Part shown: positions 54,369 through 64,000 of the stretch, piece by piece
Numbering within the stretch: the first letter of the stretch is position 1
Layout of the letters: each line of letters begins with the position of its first letter
Program-made: the position numbers and the translations under genes
Notes under the pieces: generated by a model
What the model saw: only the letters and a program-made list of their open reading frames with translations
Told to the model about the DNA's origin: nothing
The model's database searches: none
Assembly: GCF_013294005.1 (NCBI RefSeq)
Contig: NZ_JABSNK010000010.1
Span: 1 to 64,000 of the forward strand
DNA length: 64,000 bases
Direction: 5' to 3'
Origin: Flavobacterium gelidicaeli
GTDB lineage: Bacteria > Bacteroidota > Bacteroidia > Flavobacteriales > Flavobacteriaceae

Positions 54369-55211
54369 ATGAAAAAAATTGTAATAACGGTCTTAGTCGT
54401 ATTAGTAAATTTTGGTGTTTTTGCACAAAAGTTAAAAGTTGATAAAGGAGAAATAAAATTGGATGAAAAAACGATTGGTTTTATTGAAGGAAAAAAACCC
54501 GTTTTTAAAATTTTTAGTCTAGATAAAACCTATGCTATAACTGCGGAGTTAAAGAGTAAGCCAGTCAACCCCAATGCCACTGTAATGGCGTTACCCTGGA
54601 TTGTTCTTACCAATGATGCAACAGGAAAGTCAAACGAAATCGAATTTAAAAGCCGAAAATTTAGTGGTTTTAATTATGATAGAAGTGTGGCGTATGAACT
54701 TTTAGATCGTAATTATTTGACAATTGATGGTCTTAATATTGAGGAATTAGAGCGTTTTATCAATAGCGAACCAACAGGGATTTCGGTAAAATATTTAGGG
54801 GAGCAGCAAAACATAGATAATACAAATAAAATTGCAGATAGTTATCAATTAACAATTGATGATTACGGTAACATTTATAGTGTTAAAGCGCAAAACCAAG
54901 ATCCTAAGGATAAGAAAATTGCAGTTATTAAGATGACTTCACCTGCTAAAAATGGGGAATTGATGTATGAGGTACTAGATGTAGACAATTATTTAATTGC
55001 TACTTGGTATGCTAAAGCAGCGATGGTATCAGGTTATGATAAATTTTTAAATCAAGAAATGATGACCCTTGATAAGAAAGTATTTAAAGCTGCATTTGAT
55101 AATCGAGGGAATCCTACGGGGTATAAAATGAGCAAAGATATAACAGCTATGAATATTGTAAGGGTATTAGTAGGTAGTGGTTATACTTTAGGGCACCATA
55201 AAAATAATTAA
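54369..55211 (+). CDS. Exported protein of unknown function
   Basis: A 280-residue exported protein with a signal peptide ending at FGVFAQ. I chose ATG 54369 because it starts that signal. The frame extends to 54285 but the extra 28 residues include the hairpin. The mature part has no recognised domain. It shows paired strands, such as IGFIEGKKPVFKIFSLDKTY, and a longer helical part after ELMYEVLDVDNY. It sits before the PKD lipoprotein with 54 bases between. A conserved role with the following surface proteins is possible but unproven. Confidence 0.7.
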   Translation: MKKIVITVLVVLVNFGVFAQKLKVDKGEIKLDEKTIGFIEGKKPVFKIFSLDKTYAITAELKSKPVNPNATVMALPWIVLTNDATGKSNEIEFKSRKFSGFNYDRSVAYELLDRNYLTIDGLNIEELERFINSEPTGISVKYLGEQQNIDNTNKIADSYQLTIDDYGNIYSVKAQNQDPKDKKIAVIKMTSPAKNGELMYEVLDVDNYLIATWYAKAAMVSGYDKFLNQEMMTLDKKVFKAAFDNRGNPTGYKMSKDITAMNIVRVLVGSGYTLGHHKNN

Positions 55212-55221
55212 GAAGCTATAA

Positions 55222-55253
55222 AAAACATTGCAAGTTTTAATTTGTAATGTTTT
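55222..55253 (+). terminator. Weak terminator-like hairpin
   Basis: AAAACATTGCAA at 55222-55233 pairs with TTGTAATGTTTT at 55242-55253, with one G-T pair. The next start follows after 12 bases, so it may attenuate rather than stop transcription. Confidence 0.5.
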
Positions 55254-55265
55254 AAATAAATTAGA

Positions 55266-56609
55266 ATGAAAAAAACTTTACTTGTATTAGTATTAATTGT
55301 TTTTACGGCTTGTTATCAAGAAACGGCAATAGTTATTGAAGGTGATTTTACAACCTCATTTGTTCGAGGCGATGAATCAGTTCCTGTAAACATATTGATC
55401 AGTAATAAAGTTACTGGAGCAGATGCCTATGAATGGACCTTTGAAGGAGGTAGTCCTAGCACATCATCTTCTAAAGATCCTGGAGAAATTTTATATGAAA
55501 AAGTAGGTACTTATTCTATAAAATTAACAGTGACAAATGTTGATGGCGAAACGAAAGAGTTTACTAAAACAATTGTTGTTAAAGACGGTATCGATATTCA
55601 ATTTTCTAATGAAGTGCTAAAAAGTAATTATTCACCGGTTGAAGTTGTAGTAACAAATAATACCGTTGGTGAAGGATTCCTTTACAGCTGGGATTTTGAA
55701 GGAGGAACACCTACACAATTTATAGGTAAAACACCTCCTAATGTTATTTTTACTAGTCCGGGTGACCACAAGATTAGTTTAACGGTATCTAATGGTTTTG
55801 AGAACGAAACCCAGATTCAAACTATCAATGTAAACCCTTATTTGGTTAGTATGTTTACCTATGAGCCAGCAACTGAGGATGATGATTATGAAGCTCCGGT
55901 AAAGATAATGTTGACTAATTCATCAATTAGTGCAACATATTATAAATGGACCTTTCAAAACGGATTACCAGCGACCTCTACAGATGAAAATCCTACAGTA
56001 GTTTTTACAACTCCTGGAAGCCATGAAATAAGTCTAGAAGCGTTCAATGATAAAACAAGCCAAGTTTTCACCCGCATTATAGATGTAAAGGCAAATACTA
56101 ACCTTCGTGTTTTTACAAATATTAAGTTAGGTACAAATGCAGCACATAATAACAATACTATTGGTGCTATGTTTTCTACAATTACTAGAACGGTTTATAA
56201 GGCTAATGAGATCACAAATGACAATAGTAATTTGATTGATATTGTATTTCAGGGTTTAAATAGCAATTTTACTTATAACAAGTTTATTTCACCAGATCAA
56301 GCAAGTAGCAATGGATTTTTGACTCTTAAAAATGCTCAAAACACAATTTTTGTTAATTCTCAAAGTGGTTGTAATTGCGGTTTAAACTTTACTGAAAGTC
56401 AATTTGATGCAATGGTAAATGATACTCCTTTAAAATCTTTAAATATAGAATATACTGCGGGTGGTTATCAAGAATTTGGTTTAACCTATCCAAGAATTAT
56501 TTTGTTTAAAACACAAGAAGGTAAAAAAGGGGCTATTAAAATAAAAGATATGGTAAAAAACGGAACCAGTTCTTACATTTTGATTGATATAAAAATACAA
56601 AAGCAATAA
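55266..56609 (+). CDS. PKD-domain lipoprotein
   Basis: A 447-residue lipoprotein (lipobox VFTACYQE). Residues about 25-275 form three PKD-like domains, each with an aromatic W/F-x-FxxG turn and a YxxxGxYxIxLTV strand: YEWTFEGGSPS, YSWDFEGGTPT and YKWTFQNGLPA. The C-terminal 170 residues have no match, with CNCGLNFTESQFDAMVND and YPRIILFKTQEGKKGAIKIKD. The latter strand often appears in similar Bacteroidota lipoproteins. It probably acts on the surface as a binding module for glycan or protein. It is 13 bases before the beta-barrel gene, so co-expression is likely. Confidence 0.82.
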   Translation: MKKTLLVLVLIVFTACYQETAIVIEGDFTTSFVRGDESVPVNILISNKVTGADAYEWTFEGGSPSTSSSKDPGEILYEKVGTYSIKLTVTNVDGETKEFTKTIVVKDGIDIQFSNEVLKSNYSPVEVVVTNNTVGEGFLYSWDFEGGTPTQFIGKTPPNVIFTSPGDHKISLTVSNGFENETQIQTINVNPYLVSMFTYEPATEDDDYEAPVKIMLTNSSISATYYKWTFQNGLPATSTDENPTVVFTTPGSHEISLEAFNDKTSQVFTRIIDVKANTNLRVFTNIKLGTNAAHNNNTIGAMFSTITRTVYKANEITNDNSNLIDIVFQGLNSNFTYNKFISPDQASSNGFLTLKNAQNTIFVNSQSGCNCGLNFTESQFDAMVNDTPLKSLNIEYTAGGYQEFGLTYPRIILFKTQEGKKGAIKIKDMVKNGTSSYILIDIKIQKQ

Positions 56610-56622
56610 TTACTAGCGATAG

Positions 56623-59082
56623 ATGAAAGGAGGTAGTTTGAAAAGTCTGTTTTGGTTGTTTGTCATTGTATTTTGTAGTATAGCTAATAAAAGTTATGCT
56701 CAAGCTATAGATTTAGAACATTTTTACGAGCCAAAGTTTAAAGTTACAGGTACGGTAAATGCAAATGGAATGTATTATCACTCTAGTGAACAAAATTCAC
56801 GTGCGCCTTTTACTTATTTACTTTCAGGAAATATTAATATTAGTGCTTTTAGTTTTAATGTTCCGCTATTTTATAGTGTAACAAATCAAGGAGATAAATT
56901 GGGATATACAGCGCCATTTGATTTTAATAGGTTAAGCATCATGCCAAAATACAAATGGGTAAAAGCTTATATTGGAAATGCAAGTATGACTTTTTCACCC
57001 TATACTTTAAGTGGTTTTCCATTTAAGGGATTGGGGTTAGAGCTTACCCCTCAAAGTCCTTTTAAAATAAGTTTAATGGGAGGACAATTACTAAAAGCAG
57101 TTTCTGAGGACGAAGCTTTAGGAGGCGTACCTGTGTACCAAAGGTTTGGTTACGGAGCTAAAATAGGTTTTGAAAAAGAAAAATATAAAGTAGGATGGAT
57201 AGGCTTTTATGCCAAAGATAATAGCAATTCTCTTGGTTTTTTGAATGAAGATAAAGGGGTTACACCAAAAGAGAATTTTGTAAATAGTTTTATTTTTAGC
57301 AGTTCTTTAGTGAAAAATTTGAATTTTAATGTTGAATATGCGTTATCCGTTCTTACAGATGATACTAGAGCTACAAAAATTTCGGGAGGAGGCTTTAAAG
57401 ATAAAATATTTGGAGCTAAAGAGAGTACCAGTTTTTTAAATGCTTTAAATTTAAATTTTGATTATAGTATCCAAAAAAGTAAAATAGGTTTAACGTACGA
57501 AAGAGTTGATCCTAATTACAACACTTTAGGAGCATTATATTTTAATAATGATTTAGAAAATATTTCGTTGCGTTTTTCGCGACCTTTTTATCAAAATAAA
57601 ATTAATGTTTCTAGTAGTTTAGGTTTTCAAAAAGATGATTTATCGAATACTAAAAAGCAAATGACAAAACGTGTTGTAGGATCGATTAATATGAATTATG
57701 CGGTTAATGATAAAATTAATTTTACTGGTAGCTACTCTAATTTTTCAACTTATACTAATAAAAAGTTAGATCAGTTTGAGTTAATTAATAATCCTAATGT
57801 TGTGCCTGCTGATACTTTAAATTACAGGCAATTATCTCAAAATGCAAATATGAATGTTTCTTATATATTTGGACAAAAAAAGAATCAAAACTTAAATTTA
57901 AACTATAGTATTGCAGGACAAGCAAATGAGCAAGGTGGAATTATTAGAAGGGGTCAAGCCAGTACTATACAAAACTATAATTTAGCTCATTCTATAAATT
58001 TTATGGCTATCAAAATTAGTTTAAATAGTTCCCTAAATTACACCAATAATCAAGTAGGTATTGCTAATAACTCTTCGGCTGGGGCATCCGTGGGTGCTTC
58101 AAAAAAGTTATTAAAAGACCAACTTAATGTAAACTTTGGCTTACTATACAATAATTCTCAAGGAGACGGAAACTCCAGTTCAGTTTTTGGAATAAAAGCG
58201 AATAGTAGTTATCTATTAATCAAGAAACATAGTTTTAATATGAGTGTTATTTCTTTATTTAGAAGTAGCTCAAGTGCTGCAAAAAACAATGATTTAACGG
58301 CTAATTTTAACTATGCTTACACTATTGATAAATTAAAGTTACCTGAAAGAAGGCAAAGGGAAAAAGTAGAAAAAATAGCAGCTGATCCCATCTTTAAAAT
58401 TAGCTATCAAGAACATACTTATGAGGGTACTCGTAATGAAATTTTAAAACAATTAACAACATTGCAAGATGCATTACGACCTATGCCTAAAGAGGATATT
58501 GACGAGCTAGCCCATTTGTTATTATTAACATCTTTAACTCCTGATGATAAAAGTTTTAAAGAAAAGGCAATTCTTTACTTAGAAGCATATGATGCAAACA
58601 ACTCTATTTTAGATAGCTATAATGAATACATTTCTAAAACTTTAAAGAGCTTACAAAAAGAAATGATTCGTAAAGATGAAATTTTTGAAAACGGTTATGT
58701 TATTGCTTTAGGGGCTGTTAATAAACATAAAATGCATGGTGTGGCTGAAAATGATGTAACGAATAAGGTGAGTTATAATTCGTACTTAAAATTAGTGGAT
58801 AGAAAAAACAAAAAATTAGCACCGTTATTAGTTCATAGATGGATGTTAAAAGAGTTATCGGGACTTGCAGCTACGAGTGTTGACGAATTTCATTTAAATG
58901 AAAACCTTTCTAATTTTAATAAACAAGAGTTGAGCACATTCTTTAAATTAATAAAAGAGAAAAAGACGGAGGGTGAAATAATTGAAAAATTAAAAATAAA
59001 ATTGATTCCTTTTTACCATACTCTAGCAACTAATAATGTGACAGGTGATGAAGTTGAATTTAAATTTTTGAGATATAATTAA
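56623..59082 (+). CDS. Large outer-membrane beta-barrel protein with helical C-terminal domain
   Basis: An 819-residue exported protein (signal to KSYAQ). Residues about 30-575 show the alternating strand pattern of an outer-membrane barrel, with repeated motifs such as NISLRFSRPFYQNKINVSSS and INFTGSYSNFSTY. From about 585 to the end the sequence is charged and helical, with no strand pattern (RREKVEKIAADP, LTTLQDALRPMPKEDIDEL, LSTFFKLIKEKKT). I know no named family. The barrel with a soluble domain, set between a PKD lipoprotein and a giant exported protein, suggests a secretion or anchoring channel for the locus. This is inference. Confidence 0.72.
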   Translation: MKGGSLKSLFWLFVIVFCSIANKSYAQAIDLEHFYEPKFKVTGTVNANGMYYHSSEQNSRAPFTYLLSGNINISAFSFNVPLFYSVTNQGDKLGYTAPFDFNRLSIMPKYKWVKAYIGNASMTFSPYTLSGFPFKGLGLELTPQSPFKISLMGGQLLKAVSEDEALGGVPVYQRFGYGAKIGFEKEKYKVGWIGFYAKDNSNSLGFLNEDKGVTPKENFVNSFIFSSSLVKNLNFNVEYALSVLTDDTRATKISGGGFKDKIFGAKESTSFLNALNLNFDYSIQKSKIGLTYERVDPNYNTLGALYFNNDLENISLRFSRPFYQNKINVSSSLGFQKDDLSNTKKQMTKRVVGSINMNYAVNDKINFTGSYSNFSTYTNKKLDQFELINNPNVVPADTLNYRQLSQNANMNVSYIFGQKKNQNLNLNYSIAGQANEQGGIIRRGQASTIQNYNLAHSINFMAIKISLNSSLNYTNNQVGIANNSSAGASVGASKKLLKDQLNVNFGLLYNNSQGDGNSSSVFGIKANSSYLLIKKHSFNMSVISLFRSSSSAAKNNDLTANFNYAYTIDKLKLPERRQREKVEKIAADPIFKISYQEHTYEGTRNEILKQLTTLQDALRPMPKEDIDELAHLLLLTSLTPDDKSFKEKAILYLEAYDANNSILDSYNEYISKTLKSLQKEMIRKDEIFENGYVIALGAVNKHKMHGVAENDVTNKVSYNSYLKLVDRKNKKLAPLLVHRWMLKELSGLAATSVDEFHLNENLSNFNKQELSTFFKLIKEKKTEGEIIEKLKIKLIPFYHTLATNNVTGDEVEFKFLRYN

Positions 59083-59186
59083 TAAAAAACTGCAAATTCT
59101 TTAATTATCACTTAGAATATTGCTTTCAATAATATTTAGAGAAGTTTAGCTGATACTATCCTTCACAAACAATAAAGGTTATGCTT

Positions 59187-62100
59187 ATGAAAAAGTTTTC
59201 TAGAATACATTTATCAATATTATTTTTCCTTTTTAATATTGCTTTCTTTTATGGACAAGAAGATACTCCTAAAGAAGTTGGAGCGGCTTCTAGCGCTATT
59301 GAAAAGATTCAGGCTGCTGATCGATGGGTAGATAAGTTTTCAAATCAGGATTTGGTTGAGTTACCTATTGGAGTTCGCAATACAGTGAATAATGTTCAGT
59401 ATTCTATAGGAATTACAAAAGCTGTTTTTTCGGCTGAGTATACTACTTTGACTGTTTTTTGTAGGGTAGATATTCCGCAAAAAGATAAAAACGGACAACC
59501 GATGCAACTGTTTTTTGGTGCAGATAATATTAAATTATCACATTCAGGAGGTATTATTGGCGAAGCTAAATTAGTATTACTAGGTAATGTTGATATCCCT
59601 TTTAGCGAGAATAAATGGCAATTATCTTTATATGGTGGTTTTGATATGGCAACTGGCAATATAAATGATTTGACTTATGTTAAAATTGACTGTGATGGTT
59701 TCAAAGAAATGAAAATTTCTGGTGCTGTTGAATTTTCTAGAGATTTAATACTACCAATTGATCCTATAAGTAAAACAGTAAATGAAGGGCAAACGACTGT
59801 AAGTAAAACATTTTATAATGGTAAAACAAAGCAAATTCCTAATAGAGTAAGAGGAGAATTTAGTTTTACTGCAAGTAGCTGGAATGATATTTTAGTGAAT
59901 GTTAGTTTGCAACCTTTTGTCTTAAAGGACAAACGAAATGGTAAAGATTTTGAAGGGAATTTTCAGTTTTTAGTAAGTAACGCTGTACTTGATTTAAGTG
60001 ATTTAAAGAACGATCCTTCGGTGATTTTCCCGGAATATTATGCTAAAAATGCTCTTTTAGTACCTAGTGAACAATCTTGGAAAGGAGTATTTGTACAGGC
60101 ATTTGATGTAGGTTTACCCAAGGAATTTCAAACTACAGATACCGCTTCAAAAAACGAACGACTTCATGTAGGTGCCCAAAATCTTATTATTGATAAATTT
60201 GGTGTGTCAGGAACTTTTTATGCTGATAATGTTTTTCCATTAGATAGAGGTATTACTAGTAAAGAGAAAGCTTGGGCTTATTCATTAGATCATATAGATG
60301 TAACTATTGCGGCTAATACTTTTGTAAAGGCTAATCTGAGTGGACAAATACTTTTACCTATCAGTAAAGCTGCTCCAGAAAAAAAGGAAGCTCCAGCAAC
60401 AGTAACTCCGGCAACAACTCCGTCAGGAACAACAGCTGTAGTCAAAACACCAGAAACCAATAGAGCGGGTTTGTATTACAATGGGTTTATCTCTATGAAA
60501 GAACAACAGTTAATTGTTGTGACCAAAGATTCAATTGCATTTGATATATGGAAAGCAAAAGCATTGTTACTCCCTAATAGTTCTATTGAATTAACGTTGA
60601 CAAATGGGAAATTCTTACCTAAAGCAAATTTGAATGGTACGATTTCATTTGGAACTAATAAAGGAGCAACAGATGATAAAGCTGTAGAGGGGAAACAAAC
60701 TGTTGATTTTAAGGGAATATCTTTTGAAAATTTACAATTACAAACCGTTTCTCCTATTATTTCTGTTCGAAATATGGGGTATAAAGGTACAGTTGCCTTT
60801 GGTAATTTTCCCGTTTCAATAGGTAATATTAATGTAGCAATCAATGGAGATGATTCACGTATTGATTTTGATTTAGGAATCAACTTAATGGATGCTATTG
60901 GAGCAGGAGCAACCGCTCGAATTGGGATAAAAGGGAAAATGTATGATGATGGTTTTAGGCAAAGGTGTAAGTATGACGGCTTAGATTTATCTGCTATTGC
61001 TATTAATTGTAAATTTAGTGGATTGACCATAAAAGGAAGTCTTATCTTAATGGAAAAAGACCCCATATATGGTAATGGATTTAATGCTGATCTAGAAGTT
61101 GATGTAGCTGGTGTAGTTAATGTAAAATCGAAAGCAATATTTGGTCGAACAACCTTCAGATATTGGTATTTTGATGCGGCTGTAAAGTGGCCTCCAGTGC
61201 CATCACCATTTATGATTACTGGTTTTGGTGGAGGAGCCTATTACAAAATGCATCGAAATGAAGATATAGCCATTGGAGATTTTTCTCCGTCAGGATTGAG
61301 TTATACTCCTGATGAAAAAGTTAGTCTAGGAGTAAAAGCATTAATTTACTTTAATATTGGTTCAGAAGCAGTATGTGATGGTGAGGCTGGATTTGAAATT
61401 GCTTTTAATTCTAAAGGAGGTATAAATAGGTTAGCAATTTTTGGAAAAGCAAATGTTATATCTAAGATTCCAGGAGTAAAAAATATAGGAGGCTTAATGG
61501 CAAAAGTTGCATCCAATGCTGAAGCAAAGAAAAGTTTTATGGGGGTAAAAGATACTGACCTTGAAGGATCTTTTGCTAGTAAATATATTCCTAAAGCTAA
61601 AGAATCCATTCCTGGAGACTTGTCCGCTGAAGTAGGAATTAAAATGGCAGCAGCTATTGAATTTGATTTTCAGAATAATTCGATACACGCCACTACAGAT
61701 GTTTATATTAATACGCCAGGGAACTTTTTATCAGGTATAGGACCGGGTGGACGAGCAGTTTGGGGAGTTTTTCACAAAGATTCAAAGGATTGGTACATGT
61801 ACATGGGAACACCAGATGATAGATGTGGAATAAAAATAGGAGTAGCTGGAGTATTTTTAAAAACTACAAGTTATTTTATGGCTGGTACATTACTTCCTGG
61901 AAGTCCACCACCACCAGCAGTAGTGGCACAAATTTTAGGTGTAGATGCTAAAGAATTAGATTACATGCGTGACGAGAACGAGTTAGCAAATGGAGGAGGT
62001 CTAGCCTTTGGAGCGAGCTTAGAATTTGATACAGGTGACTTAAGTTTCTTACTTTTTTATGCCCGTTTTCAAGCAGGTATGGGATTTGATATTATGCTAA

Positions 62101-63863
62101 AAGATTATCAAGAAGCAAGATGTTCAAATACAGGAGATCAAGTGGGGATAAATGGATGGTATGCTAACGGACAATCTTATGCCTACTTGCAAGGAGAATT
62201 AGGTATTAGGGTTAAATTATCTTTTTTGAAATTTAAGATTCCAATTATATCTGGTGCAGCTGCAGTATTGTTGCAAGCTAAGTTACCAAACCCAGTATGG
62301 ATGCGTGGCTATGTTGGAGGGAATATGAACGTTTTAGGCGGATTAATAAAGGGTAAATTTCGTTTTAAATTTGAAATTGGAGAAGAATGTGTGTTTGAAA
62401 ATGCTTCACCTCTAGGAGGACTCAAATTAATCACAGATCTAACTCCAAAACAAAATGCAACTGATACAGATGTTTTTGTAATCCCACAAGCAGCATTTTC
62501 TATGAAAGTAAATGAAGCGTTTATAATTCCTGAAGACCAAGGTGATGTTACCTACAAAGTTATTTTAGAACGTTTTAAAGTTTTAGATGGTACAGTTGAA
62601 ATACCTGGTGTTTTAAAATGGAATTTAACTAAAGATAAAGCGAACTTTGTATCAACTGACATCTTACCTCCAAATAAAGAGTTTAAAGTACAAGTTGAAG
62701 TTAGTTTTCAAAAGATGACTAACGGTGTTTTTCAACCTATCAAAGTTGATGGGCAAATAGCGAAAGAGTTTGAAGAAAGGTCTTTTACTACAGGTGGTGC
62801 CCCTAGTTATATTCCGCTTAGTAATATTCAATATTCGTATCCTGTTGTGGAGCAGAAATACTTTTTAGAGGAAGAATATCCAAAAGGATATATTCAGTTA
62901 ACGCGTGGTCAAGATTATTTATTTGATGATAATAATTGGGAAACGAAGATCAAGTTAAATGAAGAAGGTTCTAATAATTCAAAAGAGACTGCTTTTAACT
63001 ACGATAAAAGTTCAAACGAGGTTTATTACGAATTACCAAATATTAGTCAAGAAAAAAAGTATGGTTTTACTATTTTTAGTAGTTTAAAACAAATAGCAGA
63101 AGATAAAAATAATACAACAGCTGCAAAAGTGAACACAATTAATAATGATGAAAATGATATTCAAATTAAAGAAAATCAAGCAGACGATCTTTCAAAAGAC
63201 AATGGAACTATTGAACGATTATCGTATTCATTTAGTACAAGTAAATACAAAACATTTGCATCAAAAATGAATTCGATAAACACTCAAAGTTATAATTTTG
63301 GAGTGCTGTATTCAGATGTAATTTACCTAACTAATACAATTTCTAGTCAAGAAGCTTTTGATGTGGTTGAACTTCAAGGAGTGAATTATAGTGATAATAA
63401 ACCTATTGTTACAGCTAAGTCAAAATTAAATGATGATTATTATTTAAAAGATATTTATCCTTATTTATATAAAAACTACCCTATAAATAATGTTTATTCT
63501 ATCAAATCGAGAGATACAGATGAGTTAGGAGTGATCCCATCAAAGGCAATACCTCTAAATGCATATTACATGACAAGTATTGAAAATGATATAAACCAAT
63601 CTTGGACTAAAAGTAATTTTCCTTTTAAGTATAATATGCCTTTGGTTTACAAATCGGATTGGGTTGATTTAAATAATCAAATAGTTAATGACTATATTAA
63701 TGGTATTACACAGAGTTATGAACTAGCTCAGTTTTTTATAAAAAACAACTATCTATTTATGAGATATGGAGATTATGAAATAACAATGCAGTATCAATTA
63801 CCAGGAGATAAAAAGACAACTGATTATACTTATAAGTTTAGGAATAATAATAAGTTTAGATAA
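59187..63863 (+). CDS. Giant exported protein of unknown function
   Basis: A 1558-residue exported protein with a signal peptide ending at FFYGQ. ATG 59187 is preferred over 59181, two codons earlier. The first 1,100 residues are beta-rich and glycine-rich, with repeated descriptive strands such as ISGAVEFSRDLILP, GTISFGTNKGA and GFGGGAYYKMHRNED. A Pro/Thr linker lies near residues 400-425. The last 450 residues include an Ig/FN3-like part (VTYKVILERFKVLDGTVE). No T9SS tail, catalytic motif or transmembrane helix is seen. The gene ends the locus, followed by a strong terminator. Its size and its fixed neighbours make it a candidate structural component. Confidence 0.75.
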   Translation: MKKFSRIHLSILFFLFNIAFFYGQEDTPKEVGAASSAIEKIQAADRWVDKFSNQDLVELPIGVRNTVNNVQYSIGITKAVFSAEYTTLTVFCRVDIPQKDKNGQPMQLFFGADNIKLSHSGGIIGEAKLVLLGNVDIPFSENKWQLSLYGGFDMATGNINDLTYVKIDCDGFKEMKISGAVEFSRDLILPIDPISKTVNEGQTTVSKTFYNGKTKQIPNRVRGEFSFTASSWNDILVNVSLQPFVLKDKRNGKDFEGNFQFLVSNAVLDLSDLKNDPSVIFPEYYAKNALLVPSEQSWKGVFVQAFDVGLPKEFQTTDTASKNERLHVGAQNLIIDKFGVSGTFYADNVFPLDRGITSKEKAWAYSLDHIDVTIAANTFVKANLSGQILLPISKAAPEKKEAPATVTPATTPSGTTAVVKTPETNRAGLYYNGFISMKEQQLIVVTKDSIAFDIWKAKALLLPNSSIELTLTNGKFLPKANLNGTISFGTNKGATDDKAVEGKQTVDFKGISFENLQLQTVSPIISVRNMGYKGTVAFGNFPVSIGNINVAINGDDSRIDFDLGINLMDAIGAGATARIGIKGKMYDDGFRQRCKYDGLDLSAIAINCKFSGLTIKGSLILMEKDPIYGNGFNADLEVDVAGVVNVKSKAIFGRTTFRYWYFDAAVKWPPVPSPFMITGFGGGAYYKMHRNEDIAIGDFSPSGLSYTPDEKVSLGVKALIYFNIGSEAVCDGEAGFEIAFNSKGGINRLAIFGKANVISKIPGVKNIGGLMAKVASNAEAKKSFMGVKDTDLEGSFASKYIPKAKESIPGDLSAEVGIKMAAAIEFDFQNNSIHATTDVYINTPGNFLSGIGPGGRAVWGVFHKDSKDWYMYMGTPDDRCGIKIGVAGVFLKTTSYFMAGTLLPGSPPPPAVVAQILGVDAKELDYMRDENELANGGGLAFGASLEFDTGDLSFLLFYARFQAGMGFDIMLKDYQEARCSNTGDQVGINGWYANGQSYAYLQGELGIRVKLSFLKFKIPIISGAAAVLLQAKLPNPVWMRGYVGGNMNVLGGLIKGKFRFKFEIGEECVFENASPLGGLKLITDLTPKQNATDTDVFVIPQAAFSMKVNEAFIIPEDQGDVTYKVILERFKVLDGTVEIPGVLKWNLTKDKANFVSTDILPPNKEFKVQVEVSFQKMTNGVFQPIKVDGQIAKEFEERSFTTGGAPSYIPLSNIQYSYPVVEQKYFLEEEYPKGYIQLTRGQDYLFDDNNWETKIKLNEEGSNNSKETAFNYDKSSNEVYYELPNISQEKKYGFTIFSSLKQIAEDKNNTTAAKVNTINNDENDIQIKENQADDLSKDNGTIERLSYSFSTSKYKTFASKMNSINTQSYNFGVLYSDVIYLTNTISSQEAFDVVELQGVNYSDNKPIVTAKSKLNDDYYLKDIYPYLYKNYPINNVYSIKSRDTDELGVIPSKAIPLNAYYMTSIENDINQSWTKSNFPFKYNMPLVYKSDWVDLNNQIVNDYINGITQSYELAQFFIKNNYLFMRYGDYEITMQYQLPGDKKTTDYTYKFRNNNKFR

Positions 63864-63953
63864 ATTGTTATATTATAAAAATAGCTTTAATCATTTTAAA
63901 AAGACAGTTTACTAAATTTGTTTCGTCTTAAATTATTGAATAAAAAAATTATT

Positions 63954-63986
63954 AAACACTTGCAAAATATTTTTGCAAGTGTTTTT
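63954..63986 (+). terminator. Terminator of the surface-protein locus
   Basis: AAACACTTGCAAAA at 63954-63967 pairs perfectly with TTTTGCAAGTGTTT at 63971-63984 around a 3-base loop, followed by T residues. It is the strongest hairpin in the window. Confidence 0.9.
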
Positions 63987-64000
63987 TATTGGTCATAGAT

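Overview
The window looks like a Flavobacterium-type chromosome (Bacteroidota). It is AT-rich, genes lack strong Shine-Dalgarno sites, several promoters fit the flavobacterial TTG-N19-TAnnTTTG pattern, signal peptides end in Ala-Gln or a lipobox Cys, and one protein ends in a type IX secretion (T9SS) sorting domain. No tRNA, rRNA, CRISPR array or integrase was seen.

Region 1 (382-19245) is a xylan-degradation locus, all on the plus strand: a PA14-containing GH3, a clan GH-A-like protein, three secreted GH10 xylanases, a Kelch protein, a GPH-family sugar symporter, a cytoplasmic GH43, an alkaline phosphatase, a carbohydrate-binding protein, a GH26-like protein, a TIM-barrel isomerase-like protein, a ThuA-like protein and two SMP-30/gluconolactonase-like proteins, one broken by an in-frame stop. 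Secreted GH10, GH3 and GH26-like enzymes would release oligosaccharides, the symporter would import them and GH43 would finish them in the cytoplasm. No SusC/SusD pair lies inside the window.

Region 2 (19246-30165) is an accretion zone behind the last GH10 gene. It holds a Fic protein, a small protein whose C-terminal amyloid-like motif recurs at the N terminus of the next gene (TPR-like repeats, a GreA/B-C-like segment and a PIN-like domain cut by an in-frame stop), an outer-membrane beta-barrel, an AraC regulator with membrane segments, and a stand-alone PD-(D/E)xK nuclease-like protein. Three extra copies of the GH10 gene's 3' end punctuate it. The best copy (24600-24707) differs from the intact one at seven positions, all synonymous.

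Region 3 (30166-39973) holds a small secreted protein, a divergent HxlR regulator and membrane-protein pair, and two TonB-dependent receptor operons. Each receptor is preceded by a small Cys-containing exported protein. The second operon diverges from a Fur/Zur-type regulator, and two matched palindromes sit on its -7 and -33 promoter elements, suggesting metal (probably zinc) control.

Region 4 (40325-63863) is a surface-protein locus: an FN3 protein, a 1725-residue SprB-repeat protein with a T9SS tail, a 1557-residue protein with a zinc-peptidase-like motif and a C-terminal AHH-type nuclease (polymorphic-toxin architecture), its likely immunity protein, a REP-flanked RAYT transposase, then a lipocalin-like lipoprotein, an unknown exported protein, a PKD lipoprotein, a beta-barrel protein and a 1558-residue exported protein. 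The last group may be an undescribed surface or toxin-display system.
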